Source of the DNA: Paraburkholderia tropica
GTDB lineage: Bacteria > Pseudomonadota > Gammaproteobacteria > Burkholderiales > Burkholderiaceae
Direction of reading: 5' to 3'
NCBI RefSeq assembly: GCF_914484835.1
Contig: NZ_CAJZAR010000067.1
Coordinates: forward strand, 72,178-133,932
Length of the DNA: 61,755 nt
The notes below the pieces were generated by a model. It saw nothing but the letters and a program-made list of their open reading frames with translations. It did no database searches and was not told the DNA's origin. Shown here piece by piece: positions 9,170-17,134 of the stretch (positions within the stretch are counted from its first letter, which is position 1; every line of letters begins with the position of its first letter). The position numbers were made by a program, and so were the translations under genes.

Positions 9170-9230
9170 TGTGGATAAACGGGGGTAGCGCGAGTTTATC
9201 CACAGATTTTGGGCACAACCTTGTGGACAA
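9170..9230. promoter_or_regulatory. cluster of three DnaA boxes
   Basis: Two perfect DnaA boxes form an inverted pair: TGTGGATAA at 9170-9178 and TTATCCACA at 9196-9204. A third box with one mismatch, TTGTGGACAA, is at 9221-9230. They lie in the gap between the reductase start and the end of the permease gene, about 2.8 kb before parA. Three boxes in 61 bases is unlikely by chance in GC-rich DNA. They may titrate DnaA, regulate the reductase promoter or belong to the wider origin. Confidence 0.8.
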
Positions 9231-9304
9231 CTCCGCACGAGGCCCCATGGGGCCGGGCCTCGGTCGGAATCGCGCCGACAACGTTATCCGACCATTCATC
9301 GGCC

Positions 9305-10681
9305 TCAGTTCAGCAGGCTCCACAGCACCAGCGTCAGCACGAGACCGACGACCGACACGATGGTTTGCAGGATCGACCAGACGAACACGGTCTGCTTGAG
9401 CTTCAGGCCGAAGTACTCGCGCACCATCCAGAAGCCCGCGTCGTTGACGTGGCAGAAGAACACCGAGCCCGCGCCGATCGCGAGCGCCATCAGCGAGTTG
9501 TGCGTGGCGCTCAAACCGGTGACGACGGGCGCGACGATGCCGGCCGTCGCGGTCGTCGCGACGGTGGCCGAGCCCGTGGCCTGGCGCAGCGCGACGGCGA
9601 TCAGCCAGGCGAGCAGCAACAGCGGCAGATGCGCACCGACGGCGATCTTGCTGATGGTCGTGCTGATGCCTGCGAGCACGAGCGTCTGCTTGAGCCCGCC
9701 GCCCGCGCCGATGGTCAGCAGCAGACCCGCGATCGGCGGCAAGCTCTTGCGCAGGATGTTGCCGACGCGCTCGCGCGCCATGCCGCGCGACCAGCCGAGC
9801 ACGACGATCGCGAACAGTACAGTGAGTCCCAGCGCGATCAGCGGCTCACCGAGGAAATTGAGAATCGTGAACGCGAGCGTGTCCGGCGTGAGCGCGAGCT
9901 TCGCGATCGTGCGGCAGAGCATCAGCACGGCGGGCAGCAGAATGGTCAGCAGCGAAACGGCGAACCCGGGCGCGGCCAGTTGCGTGTCGTGGCTCGTGAA
10001 CAGCTTGCCGAGATCCTCGGGCTCGTCGACGTGCATGCGACGCGACAGCCACGAACCGTAGAGCGGACCCGCGAGGATCACCGCCGGCACAGCGACGAGC
10101 ACGCCGAAACCGAGCGTGATGCCGAGATCGGCATGCAGCGCGCTCACAGCGATCAGCGGACCCGGATGCGGCGGCAGCAGCGCGTGCAGCGTGGTCATGC
10201 CGGCGAGCGCGGGAATCGCGATGCGCAGAATCGGCTGCTTCGAGCGTCGCGCCATCACGAAGATGATCGGCACCATCATCACGAGGCCCACTTCGAAGAA
10301 CAGCGGCAAGCCGATGATCACGGCGACGAGCGCCATCATCCACGGCAGCGTGCGCGGCGTGGAGTGATCGAGCAGGGTGGTCACGAGCCGGTCGGCCGCG
10401 CCGGACTCGGCCATCAGCGCACCGAGCATCGCACCGAGCGCGATGATGATGCCGACGTCGCCGAGCAGCGCGCCCGCGCCCTTGCTGAACGCGCTAGCGA
10501 CGCCTTCGAGCGGCACGCCCGCGGCGAAGCCGGCCGCAAAGGTGCCGACGAGGATCGAAAGAAACGGCGCGAGCTTGAGCACGCTGATCAGGATGATGAT
10601 CAGCGCGAGGCCCAGCAGGCAGGAAAGGATGAGCCGTGTGTCGTGGAACGACCACGGCGGGAGAGTTGCAAGTGATTCCAC
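9305..10681 (-). CDS. GntP-family gluconate/organic acid:H+ symporter
   Basis: The 458-residue protein has about 12-14 hydrophobic helices and the GntP family signatures GLPLFFEVGLVMMVPI near residues 123-138, LLPPHPGP near residue 168 and ATGSATVA near residue 366. Members import gluconate, ketogluconate or related sugar acids with protons. Length is standard (about 440-460). There is no gluconate kinase or GntR regulator beside it, so the substrate stays open. It stands alone on the minus strand with DnaA boxes just downstream. Confidence 0.9.
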   Translation of the reverse strand: MESLATLPPWSFHDTRLILSCLLGLALIIILISVLKLAPFLSILVGTFAAGFAAGVPLEGVASAFSKGAGALLGDVGIIIALGAMLGALMAESGAADRLVTTLLDHSTPRTLPWMMALVAVIIGLPLFFEVGLVMMVPIIFVMARRSKQPILRIAIPALAGMTTLHALLPPHPGPLIAVSALHADLGITLGFGVLVAVPAVILAGPLYGSWLSRRMHVDEPEDLGKLFTSHDTQLAAPGFAVSLLTILLPAVLMLCRTIAKLALTPDTLAFTILNFLGEPLIALGLTVLFAIVVLGWSRGMARERVGNILRKSLPPIAGLLLTIGAGGGLKQTLVLAGISTTISKIAVGAHLPLLLLAWLIAVALRQATGSATVATTATAGIVAPVVTGLSATHNSLMALAIGAGSVFFCHVNDAGFWMVREYFGLKLKQTVFVWSILQTIVSVVGLVLTLVLWSLLN

Positions 10682-10903
10682 TGAAGTCTCGTTGTTGTCG
10701 GTTGGCGGGTGAGCGCCGGATTGGTTGCGTTCTTTATGTGCGCGCTGGGGTCGATCGGGCGATCAAGCGAGCGGGGTAGGGCTCACCTGCGCGCGCATTA
10801 TGTTTTCAAACGTCATCGACGCGAATCGGCCCGGATCGGGCGTGCTGGATGATCCGTGCCGGCTTCCGGTCTCGCGGGTGATCCGCGTGGCGCGCGCTGC
10901 GCG

Positions 10904-11263
10904 TCAGGCAAACAGCGCCGCGACGTTTTCCGGCGGACGGCCAATCACCGCCCGGCCATCGCGGACGACGATCGGACGCTGAAGCAGAATCGGGTGGCTC
11001 GCGATTGCTTCGTAGAGCTGAGCATCCGTGACTGTGGCGGCGTCGAGGCCCAGTTCCGTGTATTCGGTTTCGCCGGTACGCATCATGTCGCGCAGCGCAC
11101 CGCCCAGGATCGCATGCAGGGCTTTGAGTTGCTCGACCGTCGGCGGCGTCTTCAAATACTCGATCACTTCAACGGGCTCGTCGCCCGTGTTGTAGGTGCT
11201 GGAGACCAGCTCGCAGGTGGCGCGAGACTTCGAGCATCGCGGGTTGTGGTAGATCGTGATCAT
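10904..11263 (-). CDS. arsenate reductase family protein (ArsC, glutaredoxin-type)
   Basis: The 119-residue thioredoxin-fold protein begins MITIYHNPRCSKSR with the catalytic cysteine (C10) in the ArsC loop, followed by YLKTPPT and the late Arg residues typical of glutaredoxin-coupled ArsC. Such enzymes reduce arsenate to arsenite with glutathione. The start is placed where the fold begins; 23 extra in-frame codons upstream have no family character. No arsR, arsB or acr3 is adjacent, so it could equally be a YffB/Spx-like housekeeping member. Confidence 0.85.
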   Translation of the reverse strand: MITIYHNPRCSKSRATCELVSSTYNTGDEPVEVIEYLKTPPTVEQLKALHAILGGALRDMMRTGETEYTELGLDAATVTDAQLYEAIASHPILLQRPIVVRDGRAVIGRPPENVAALFA

Positions 11264-11535
11264 CTGTTCGGTTGCTGTCGTGAGAGGTGAGTGGCTGACC
11301 GTAGTGGTTGCGATTGCTGCTATCGCGCGCAAGGTGGCTTGAAGCGACGGGTGGTCGGTCGTGGACTGGGACCAGGCATCGCGCCGATGTTGGCGGCAGT
11401 TGCGCTTACGCTGGTCGCGTCACTGTAATGGTCTTTGCCCTGCGGCGTACGGTCGCGCTGATTTTAACGGGCAATGGCGAAGAGGGCAGGACAGGACCGC
11501 AAACCCACGATGGCGTGGCGCGTGGACTCGCGAGG

Positions 11536-11550
11536 TTTATGCGCATAAAG
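11536..11550. promoter_or_regulatory. parS: parS site 1
   Basis: TTTATGCGCATAAAG, preceded by G, so 15 of 16 bases fit the palindrome CTTTATGCGCATAAAG. It is the outermost site from parA. As I recall, this core is the ParB target of Burkholderia secondary chromosomes and differs from the chromosome 1 site built on CACGTG. Confidence 0.9.
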
Positions 11551-11593
11551 CCGTGAGGGTGATCACGGGCGGATGTTGTGCGTTTGGGGGAAG

Positions 11594-11609
11594 GCTTATG
11601 CGCATGAGA
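11594..11609. promoter_or_regulatory. degenerate parS-like site
   Basis: GCTTATGCGCATGAGA keeps the central TTATGCGCAT but has lost the outer symmetry. It sits two bases before a perfect parS and is probably a decayed or weak ParB site. Confidence 0.5.
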
Positions 11610-11610
11610 G

Positions 11611-11626
11611 CTTTATGCGCATAAAG
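11611..11626. promoter_or_regulatory. parS: parS site 2
   Basis: A perfect 16-bp palindrome CTTTATGCGCATAAAG. Confidence 0.92.
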
Positions 11627-11882
11627 ATGCCGACTCGGTTCCCATGACCAAGGCGATTGGTGCGCGCGCATTCACCTCGTTGCTCTAACGCTGAGCGCTC
11701 ACACGCGGCTCACAGGCGGGCACCGATTCCCTCTCGCATTTCAGCCGTGATCTTTTCTGCCGCGTCGACAACTTCAATTCGGGCCGCCATTCATCTATCG
11801 CCGCATCGACATCGGCCGGGTCTGTCATCTGTCGCGAGCGATCGTGGTCGTCACGGCTCCGGCAATACCACCCACGCCCCGA

Positions 11883-11898
11883 CTTTATGCGCATAAAC
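11883..11898. promoter_or_regulatory. parS: parS site 3
   Basis: CTTTATGCGCATAAAC, one base off the perfect palindrome, about 55 bases before the parA promoter -35. ParB bound here could also repress parAB. Confidence 0.9.
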
Positions 11899-11952
11899 CT
11901 TGGCCGAATGGCTAACGTTCACACTGAAGATCGAAAATAACAAACTCAATCA

Positions 11953-11980
11953 TTGAATCACAACTCAATCCAGGTAAAAT
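11953..11980 (+). promoter_or_regulatory. parAB promoter
   Basis: TTGAAT and TAAAAT are separated by 16 bases and sit 31 bases before the parA start. Two copies of ACTCAAT (about 11944 and 11963) flank an inverted ATTGAAT, so this may also be the operator through which ParA or ParB autoregulates. Confidence 0.6.
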
Positions 11981-12010
11981 CCAAAACGATTAGCAAAAGG
12001 AGAAAACCAA

Positions 12011-12673
12011 TTGGCAGCAGAGATAATCGCAGTCACGCAGCAAAAGGGCGGGGTCGGCAAGAGCACGATCGCGATGCATCTCGGCGCAGCATTCCACGAA
12101 AGAGGTAAGCGCGTGCTCGTGGTCGATGCCGACGGCCAAAACACGCTCGTTCACTGGGCCAGCGCTTCGTCCGATGGCGACGCAGGCATTCCGTTCCCGG
12201 TGGTCAACCTCTCCGAAGCCGGTGGCCAGATCCATCGCGAGATCAAGAAGTTCATCGGTGACTACGACATCATCGTGGTCGACTGCCCGCCGTCGATCAC
12301 CGAAAAAGTCTCGGGCGTCGTCCTGCTTGCCGCGACTGTCGCCGTCATTCCTACGTCGTCGTCACCCGCGGATTACTGGTCGAGCGTCGGCCTCGTCAAA
12401 CTGATCCAGCAGGCTCAAGTGATGAACGAGGACCTCAAGGCCGTCTTCCTGCTGAACAAGACCGAAGAGAAGCGCATGCTCACGCGCGAGTTGAAGCGTG
12501 CGCTGGAAGAACTGGGCTTCCCCTTGCTCAAAACCCAAATTCCGACCCGCGAGGCGTATAAGCAGGCCATGGCTCTCGGCCAGACGGTGCTGCAAATGAG
12601 CGACCGCGGTGCGCGGCTCGCTGCGATGGAGGTGCGTGCCTGCGCCGACGAAATCGCAGAGATGCTCCCCTGA
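12011..12673 (+). CDS. parA: chromosome/plasmid partition ATPase ParA
   Basis: The 220-residue P-loop ATPase has the deviant Walker A KGGVGKST (residues 12-19), a Walker A' VVDADGQN and a Walker B-like VVDCPPS. ATP-dependent nonspecific DNA binding and ParB-stimulated ATPase segregate the replicon. It is short, with no N-terminal HTH, so it is a Soj/type Ib-like ParA that should not bind an operator by itself. The start is a TTG (MAAEIIAV) eight bases after AAAAGGAG; there is no ATG near. A parS lies directly after its stop, then parB. Confidence 0.95.
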   Translation: MAAEIIAVTQQKGGVGKSTIAMHLGAAFHERGKRVLVVDADGQNTLVHWASASSDGDAGIPFPVVNLSEAGGQIHREIKKFIGDYDIIVVDCPPSITEKVSGVVLLAATVAVIPTSSSPADYWSSVGLVKLIQQAQVMNEDLKAVFLLNKTEEKRMLTRELKRALEELGFPLLKTQIPTREAYKQAMALGQTVLQMSDRGARLAAMEVRACADEIAEMLP

Positions 12674-12689
12674 CTTTATGCGCATAAAG
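12674..12689. promoter_or_regulatory. parS: parS site 4, between parA and parB
   Basis: A perfect CTTTATGCGCATAAAG begins at the base after the parA stop and ends eight bases before parB. It lies inside the transcript, so ParB loading here may affect parB expression as well as segregation. Confidence 0.92.
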
Positions 12690-12697
12690 GACCCTGA

Positions 12698-13756
12698 ATG
12701 AAGCCCTCACAATTTGCCAAAGGTTTTCAGGCTCGCCCTGACACCACGAGCAGCGAGAAGCGCACGGCGCTCGACCGACTCAACGCCATCGATGGCCTCG
12801 TCCAGGACAAGCCCAAAGCCCGCGAGACGACCGGCCGTTCGAGCCAGCCGGAGCCGATCGCCGTTCCCGCCGACGAAGCAATCGCGTCGGTTGAAAACGA
12901 GTCTGCGGAGTATCGCGCGTGGCGTCTGGAGCAGGGCTATCGCCCCGGCCAGATCATCGAACTGCCGCTCAAGGCCATCAAGGCCAGCCCGTTCAATCCG
13001 CGTCACTTCTATCTGAAGACGTCGATTGCCGAACTGGCGGTCAATCTCGCGAAGCAAGGCCAGCAGCAGGCGATCCATGTGATCCCCGACTACGCCGCGC
13101 CGGGCAGCTACTACGTGAGCGATGGTGGGCGTCGCGTGCGCGCGCTCAAGGAAGCCAACAAGGAAGTCGTCAAGGCCATCGTCGTCGACTTGCCGATCGG
13201 TCTGGAGAGCTACAAGCTCGGCTACGATCTAAACGTCCAGCGTGACTCGCAGACGGTGTTCGACAATGCGGTCGTCTGGAAGCGCTTTATCGACGACAAG
13301 CATTTCCAGAGCCAGCGCGAACTCGCGGACCATCTCGGCCTCGACGAATCGACCGTGGCGGTCGCGTTGTCCATCGGCAAGCTGCCCGAATTGGTCATGC
13401 ACGAGATGGTGGCGCGCCCCGATCGCTTCGGCTCGAACATGGCCTATCAGGTGGGCCGCTATCACGGCGCACGCGGCACCGACGCCACGCTGCGTCTGAT
13501 CAACCGGATTCTCGCCGACGACCTGAGCACCCGTCAGGTGGCGGACATCGTCAAGGGTCGGGCCGCACCGCAGGAAAGCCCGAAGCCGGCCGGCCGTCAG
13601 CGCTACGCGCAGCGGCTCGAGATCAAGCTCGACGGCATGGCGGTCGGCGATCTGAAGTCGTACGGCGACGATCGACTCGAGTTGCGTCTCAAGGGACTCT
13701 CGAAAGATCGACGCGATGCGATCCTTCACCAGATCGAAGAAATGCTGAAAGCCTGA
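12698..13756 (+). CDS. parB: partition protein ParB
   Basis: The 352-residue protein has an N-terminal disordered tail, the ParB/Srx CTPase fold (LPLKAIKASPFNPRH near residue 100, then YYVSDGGRRVRALKEAN near residue 140, the GxRR box) and a helix-turn-helix region (SQRELADHLGLDESTVAVAL near residues 205-225) that reads parS. The C-terminus should dimerise. It follows parA by 24 bases in the same operon and ends at a strong terminator shared with rep. Its expected targets are the four TTTATGCGCATAAA sites. Confidence 0.95.
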   Translation: MKPSQFAKGFQARPDTTSSEKRTALDRLNAIDGLVQDKPKARETTGRSSQPEPIAVPADEAIASVENESAEYRAWRLEQGYRPGQIIELPLKAIKASPFNPRHFYLKTSIAELAVNLAKQGQQQAIHVIPDYAAPGSYYVSDGGRRVRALKEANKEVVKAIVVDLPIGLESYKLGYDLNVQRDSQTVFDNAVVWKRFIDDKHFQSQRELADHLGLDESTVAVALSIGKLPELVMHEMVARPDRFGSNMAYQVGRYHGARGTDATLRLINRILADDLSTRQVADIVKGRAAPQESPKPAGRQRYAQRLEIKLDGMAVGDLKSYGDDRLELRLKGLSKDRRDAILHQIEEMLKA

Positions 13757-13771
13757 TTGCGGCGAAAAAAG

Positions 13772-13812
13772 AAAAAACGGTCTTCACGTTCGATACGTGA
13801 AGACCGTTTTTT
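13772..13812. terminator. bidirectional terminator between parB and rep
   Basis: A perfect stem AAAAAACGGTCTTCACGT pairs with ACGTGAAGACCGTTTTTT over a five-base loop. A- and T-runs on both ends let it stop the parAB and the convergent rep transcripts. Confidence 0.93.
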
Positions 13813-13873
13813 ATGGTCCGGCGAATTACGTGGGGCCGCGTGCGGGATCGTCAGCGCCGCGTCGTCCCGTTCT

Positions 13874-15232
13874 TCAGGCGGCGCGCGCCTGGTTCAGCGT
13901 GAACGCGAGCAGATCGCCATCGGTCGGTTCGCCCCAGGTCTTGCGGGCGAGCCAGTCGAAGAATGCGGTGTCGGCCAGTTTCGAGTCGAGGCCGCGTCGA
14001 CGCCAGTCATCGCGCAGGTGGGCACCGAGCCCCGGCAGTTCGTCGTTCTCGAACGAATTGCGCGCCATTTCGCGATCGAGGTCGCCCTGCTCGTCATAGA
14101 GCGCGCGGGCTTCCTTGCGCCGGTACGCCGCGTATTCGTCCATCAGACGCGCCTTGGGATCGTCGGCCGTTACGCTGCCCGCGGCCACGCGTCCAGCGAC
14201 CGCCGGCTTTTCCACCGCGGTCTCGACCGGCGGCGCGTAACCCTTCTTCAAGGCATCCTTGAACAGTGCGGCGGCGCTGCGCACCGGCGGCAGGCTCGTG
14301 CTGCGCATGCGCTGCTCGGTCAACTGGAGCGCCGCGCGAATGCGGTTTTCCTCGCTGTCCGCGTAGAGCGATTGCGCTTCCTTCAGCGGAATGCCGATCT
14401 TGACCATGCGGTCGACCAGCGTGCTGTCGAAGACGTTCGGGTGCTCGTCGAGCGCGAGCATCGGCTGCTTGCGCTCGGTCACGCGGAACTGGATCTCGGC
14501 GACGCGCCGGCCTTCGCGATGCTCGATCAGCTCGACGAAGATGTTGGTCACCGCGTTGACTTCCGCGATGGCCGGACGCAGGTAATCGCGCTTGAAATAC
14601 TTGTATTCGCGTTTCGCTTCGTCGCCGGCTTCGGTATCGGGCGTACCCGACAGAATCGGCCGCCACCATTCCCACGTTTCGCGCATCGTCAGATGGCTCG
14701 GGTTCGTGAGATAGCGCACGCAGATTTCGTAGAGCGCGAGGCCGGCGCTGCTGCGCAGCTGGCTCTGGAATTGCAGGCTCAGGCGTGCGTACTGGACCGG
14801 GTCCAGCAGTTTCTTCTTGATCTTGGGCGCGAACGAGAATTCGACCCAGACGCGGCGCGTGGTCGGATCTTCGAGAATTTCGGCGTCGGCGATCAGCGTG
14901 GAGATGCCCCACTTGCGGCCGGGCTTCTGGCTCGAGGTGCCCTGGCTCCATTCGACCTGCACCGACACCATCCGCCGCAGATGCTCCTTCACGAGCGCCG
15001 TATCGTTCGAGTCGAACGCCGAGTTCGCGACGATGTCAGAGAGCAGCGCGCGATAGGTATCGCCGCCCTCGTCCGCCTGCTGCGCGACGGCGAGCAGCAC
15101 GTTGAAGAGTTTGCGGGTCAGCAGAGTGATCTTGCCGCTCTTCGGCTGAATCGCGATTGCCTCGACGGCCTTGCGCAATTCGGCCGAGCTCGGGCTCACC
15201 ACATCGGTTTTTTTCACGCGCTTCGTGGCCAT
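13874..15232 (-). CDS. Rep_3-family replication initiator of the secondary replicon
   Basis: The 452-residue protein matches plasmid initiators of the RepA/RepE type (two winged-helix domains, PF01051). The first is around residues 35-150 (KSGKITLLTRKLFNVLLAVA), the second around 155-270 (LSLQFQSQLRSSAGLALYEI; LRPAIAEVNAVTNIFVELIE). About 180 C-terminal residues go beyond a typical plasmid Rep and may serve regulation or partner binding. It is convergent with parB and faces the iteron array from its 5' side, so it should bind those iterons to start replication and repress its own gene. No recognisable plasmid incompatibility family symbol is assigned. Confidence 0.92.
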   Translation of the reverse strand: MATKRVKKTDVVSPSSAELRKAVEAIAIQPKSGKITLLTRKLFNVLLAVAQQADEGGDTYRALLSDIVANSAFDSNDTALVKEHLRRMVSVQVEWSQGTSSQKPGRKWGISTLIADAEILEDPTTRRVWVEFSFAPKIKKKLLDPVQYARLSLQFQSQLRSSAGLALYEICVRYLTNPSHLTMRETWEWWRPILSGTPDTEAGDEAKREYKYFKRDYLRPAIAEVNAVTNIFVELIEHREGRRVAEIQFRVTERKQPMLALDEHPNVFDSTLVDRMVKIGIPLKEAQSLYADSEENRIRAALQLTEQRMRSTSLPPVRSAAALFKDALKKGYAPPVETAVEKPAVAGRVAAGSVTADDPKARLMDEYAAYRRKEARALYDEQGDLDREMARNSFENDELPGLGAHLRDDWRRRGLDSKLADTAFFDWLARKTWGEPTDGDLLAFTLNQARAA

Positions 15233-15351
15233 GCGTCGGGTCGAGGTGAGAATTTCGCGAAAGGATACCGTCTGGGGTGAAACCCGTCTATAGGGTGACT
15301 CTCACCATTGCCGGTGAAGCCGCCGTTCGCGGGACGGCTCACCGCGAAGGG

Positions 15352-16732
15352 CTCCCGAAGACGCTCACCTTTGCTCCGCGGCCCGATCCGCCGCATGCTC
15401 GCAGGGCTGCGGCCTGGCACGAAAGCGCACGACAACCACGCGCCATGACGGTGTCGCGACGCTCCCGAAAAATCTCACCTCAAATTTTCCTGGCGCAAAC
15501 GCAACATTTCGCGATTTCCTGGATGCGCGCGCGGGGCGGCTCGAGGGGTGGCGTAATGCGGCGTAAAAAGCGGGCTCCCAGGCGGTCTTTTGCATCTTTA
15601 ACCAGGCCTGGTCGGCCTGTGGCGGCGGATTTCAGCATCCAGCAGCCGCTATCGAACCGTTGAAACCCGCCATGGCGCCCAACTTTCTCCTGAAAAGCCT
15701 CACCATTGAGATATCAAGGTGCAAGGCCTGGCGTCCGTTTCATCACTTCAGTGAGTGAAACTAGCCGCCCAAACTCTCCCGAATGAGCTCACCTCAGGAA
15801 TTCGCAGCCCCATGGGGTTCCAGAAATCGAAATCACCCGCTCACCATCGCCTACGCTCCTGAAAAAGCTCACCACTCGACGGCTTTCAGGAAAAAACCAA
15901 TGGATTCGGAGGTTTATCCACAGCCGCAAGCCGGAAATCCACCGGCTGGCGACTCCCGAAAACGCTCACCATATCCGCATAACGAGACCCGAAACCGGGT
16001 CTCAGGGTGCGCGTCCGCTGCTCCTGAAAAACCTCACCTTTAGATTTCCGCCACATCGTTGTGCCAGGTTTGATCGCCTGATTTATCAGCCTTCTAGCGT
16101 TAGTGAACGCCAACTTTCCCCCGAAAAGTCTCACCTTAAGGCTAAAAAAAGCGCCAAACGGCTTCCCGAAAAGCCTCACGCAACCCAAAACGCGTGTCGC
16201 CAGCAGAAAACATTGCGTGGCATCGCCGCAATCTCCCGTAAAACCTCACCTCTGGCCGCTCAGACCAGTCCGATGCCCGGCAAACCGGCACGCCGTTCGC
16301 CACGGGAATCATTATTGCCTTCCCGTAAAGTCTCACCTTGGGGCATCGAACCGGATCGAATGGGCCCAAATCGGCCCGATTCGGCCAAAATGCCCGTTCT
16401 GCTCCCGAAAAGCTTCACCTTTGCTCGTCGTTTTTTCCCGGTTTCTCTCACCGACGGCTTTTCGACGGCCAAATTGACGCCGAAAACCGCGCCAATCATC
16501 GGTCCCGAATCCGCTCACCGTTGCATTTCACGTAACAGCGGTACCTGGCCCCACCTGCTGCGGGCTCGGGCACGGTCTCCTCCCGTAATCGCTCACCCTT
16601 GCTCTAAAGTCAAGAATCGGCCGTTCCCTGAATCCGCTCACGTTCTTTCCCGCAGGCCCTCACCGGCTTCCCTGAACCTCATCACCCGCATGTCCCGTAG
16701 AGCCTCACCAGGTTTCCCGTAAAGCTTCACCT
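15352..16732 (+). repeat. origin iteron array (about 20 copies)
   Basis: Copies of CTCCCGAAAANNCTCACCT, all on the plus strand, start near 15352, 15462, 15687, 15776, 15856, 15953, 16021, 16118, 16163, 16233, 16320, 16402, 16435, 16502, 16580, 16624, 16646, 16668, 16691 and 16713. Spacing is about 60-110 bases at first and tightens to about 20-25 bases after 16624. The CTCACC half is the most constant; TCCCGTAAA and CTCCTGAAAA are common variants. This region upstream of rep has no credible gene and is the likely replication origin. Short open frames through it are by-products of the repeats. Confidence 0.92.
15914..15922 (+). promoter_or_regulatory. DnaA box in the iteron region
   Basis: A perfect TTATCCACA lies between two iterons. 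One DnaA box plus iterons is typical of DnaA-assisted, Rep-driven origins. Confidence 0.85.
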
Positions 16733-17134
16733 GATCGGGCTGGAAGCCCCGTCTGATAAGGGTTTGCCGTGGCGTTAACGTTTTTAACGGGTATCAAGGG
16801 TGTTTACTTTTATAGCTCTCAAGAACAAACCGATTCCTGCGTCCTCGAAGAAACCCCCACTCCCCCACCGCAAACACGCAGGCTCTGTGGTTTATCCGGC
16901 CACCGTGAAACAGTCGCCAAAATGCTATCGCCATTGGAAAACCAAACGTTTACAATGGCTTATGGAACAAAGCTCGCTTTGTTTCACGGAATCGCCAGCG
17001 TTTGACCGTCACGACGCGATTTATTCGAGCCAATTTGGCTCACGCTTGAGCCGTTCTCCCTCGTCTCGAAGAAAACGTATCGAATACTACGTAATTTGTT
17101 ATTATTCGATCCGTTACTGCTCGCCGAGACCCTC
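16733..17134. other. AT-rich region between iterons and kfrA
   Basis: No gene is supported in these 402 bases. A short inverted repeat CGTTAA/TTAACG is at 16773-16789. The stretch 16780-17110 is richer in A+T than the rest, so it is a candidate unwinding element next to the dense end of the iteron array. It also contains the kfrA promoter region. Confidence 0.45.
17079..17110. promoter_or_regulatory. inverted repeat upstream of kfrA (probable KfrA operator)
   Basis: ATCGAATA (17079-17086) and its exact complement TATTCGAT (17103-17110) flank a 16-base AT-rich centre. It ends 24 bases before the kfrA ATG. Known KfrA proteins bind inverted repeats at their own promoter, so autoregulation is the likely role. 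Confidence 0.6.

Larger units (their letters stand above)
11264..12010. other. parS/par promoter intergenic region
   Basis: No gene is supported in these 747 bases between the ArsC-family gene and parA. The region holds three good parS palindromes, one degenerate copy and the parA promoter, and acts as the centromere of the replicon. Confidence 0.8.

Noticed and set aside
11657..11896. Short open frames in the parS region
   Set aside because: No ribosome site, no family resemblance, and they overlap parS palindromes, which explain the region better.
13757..15280. A 507-codon plus-strand open frame opposite rep
   Set aside because: It begins inside the bidirectional terminator and has no motif; rep on the other strand is a clear Rep_3 initiator.
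16103..16722. Open frames of 124-169 codons through the iteron array
   Set aside because: Their sequences are translations of the repeated motif (SRKTSPL..., PRKSL...), with no ribosome sites.
16769..17005. A 78-codon plus-strand frame before kfrA
   Set aside because: It has a weak start and no domain, and it lies in the AT-rich origin flank; kept as noncoding though a small protein cannot be fully excluded.
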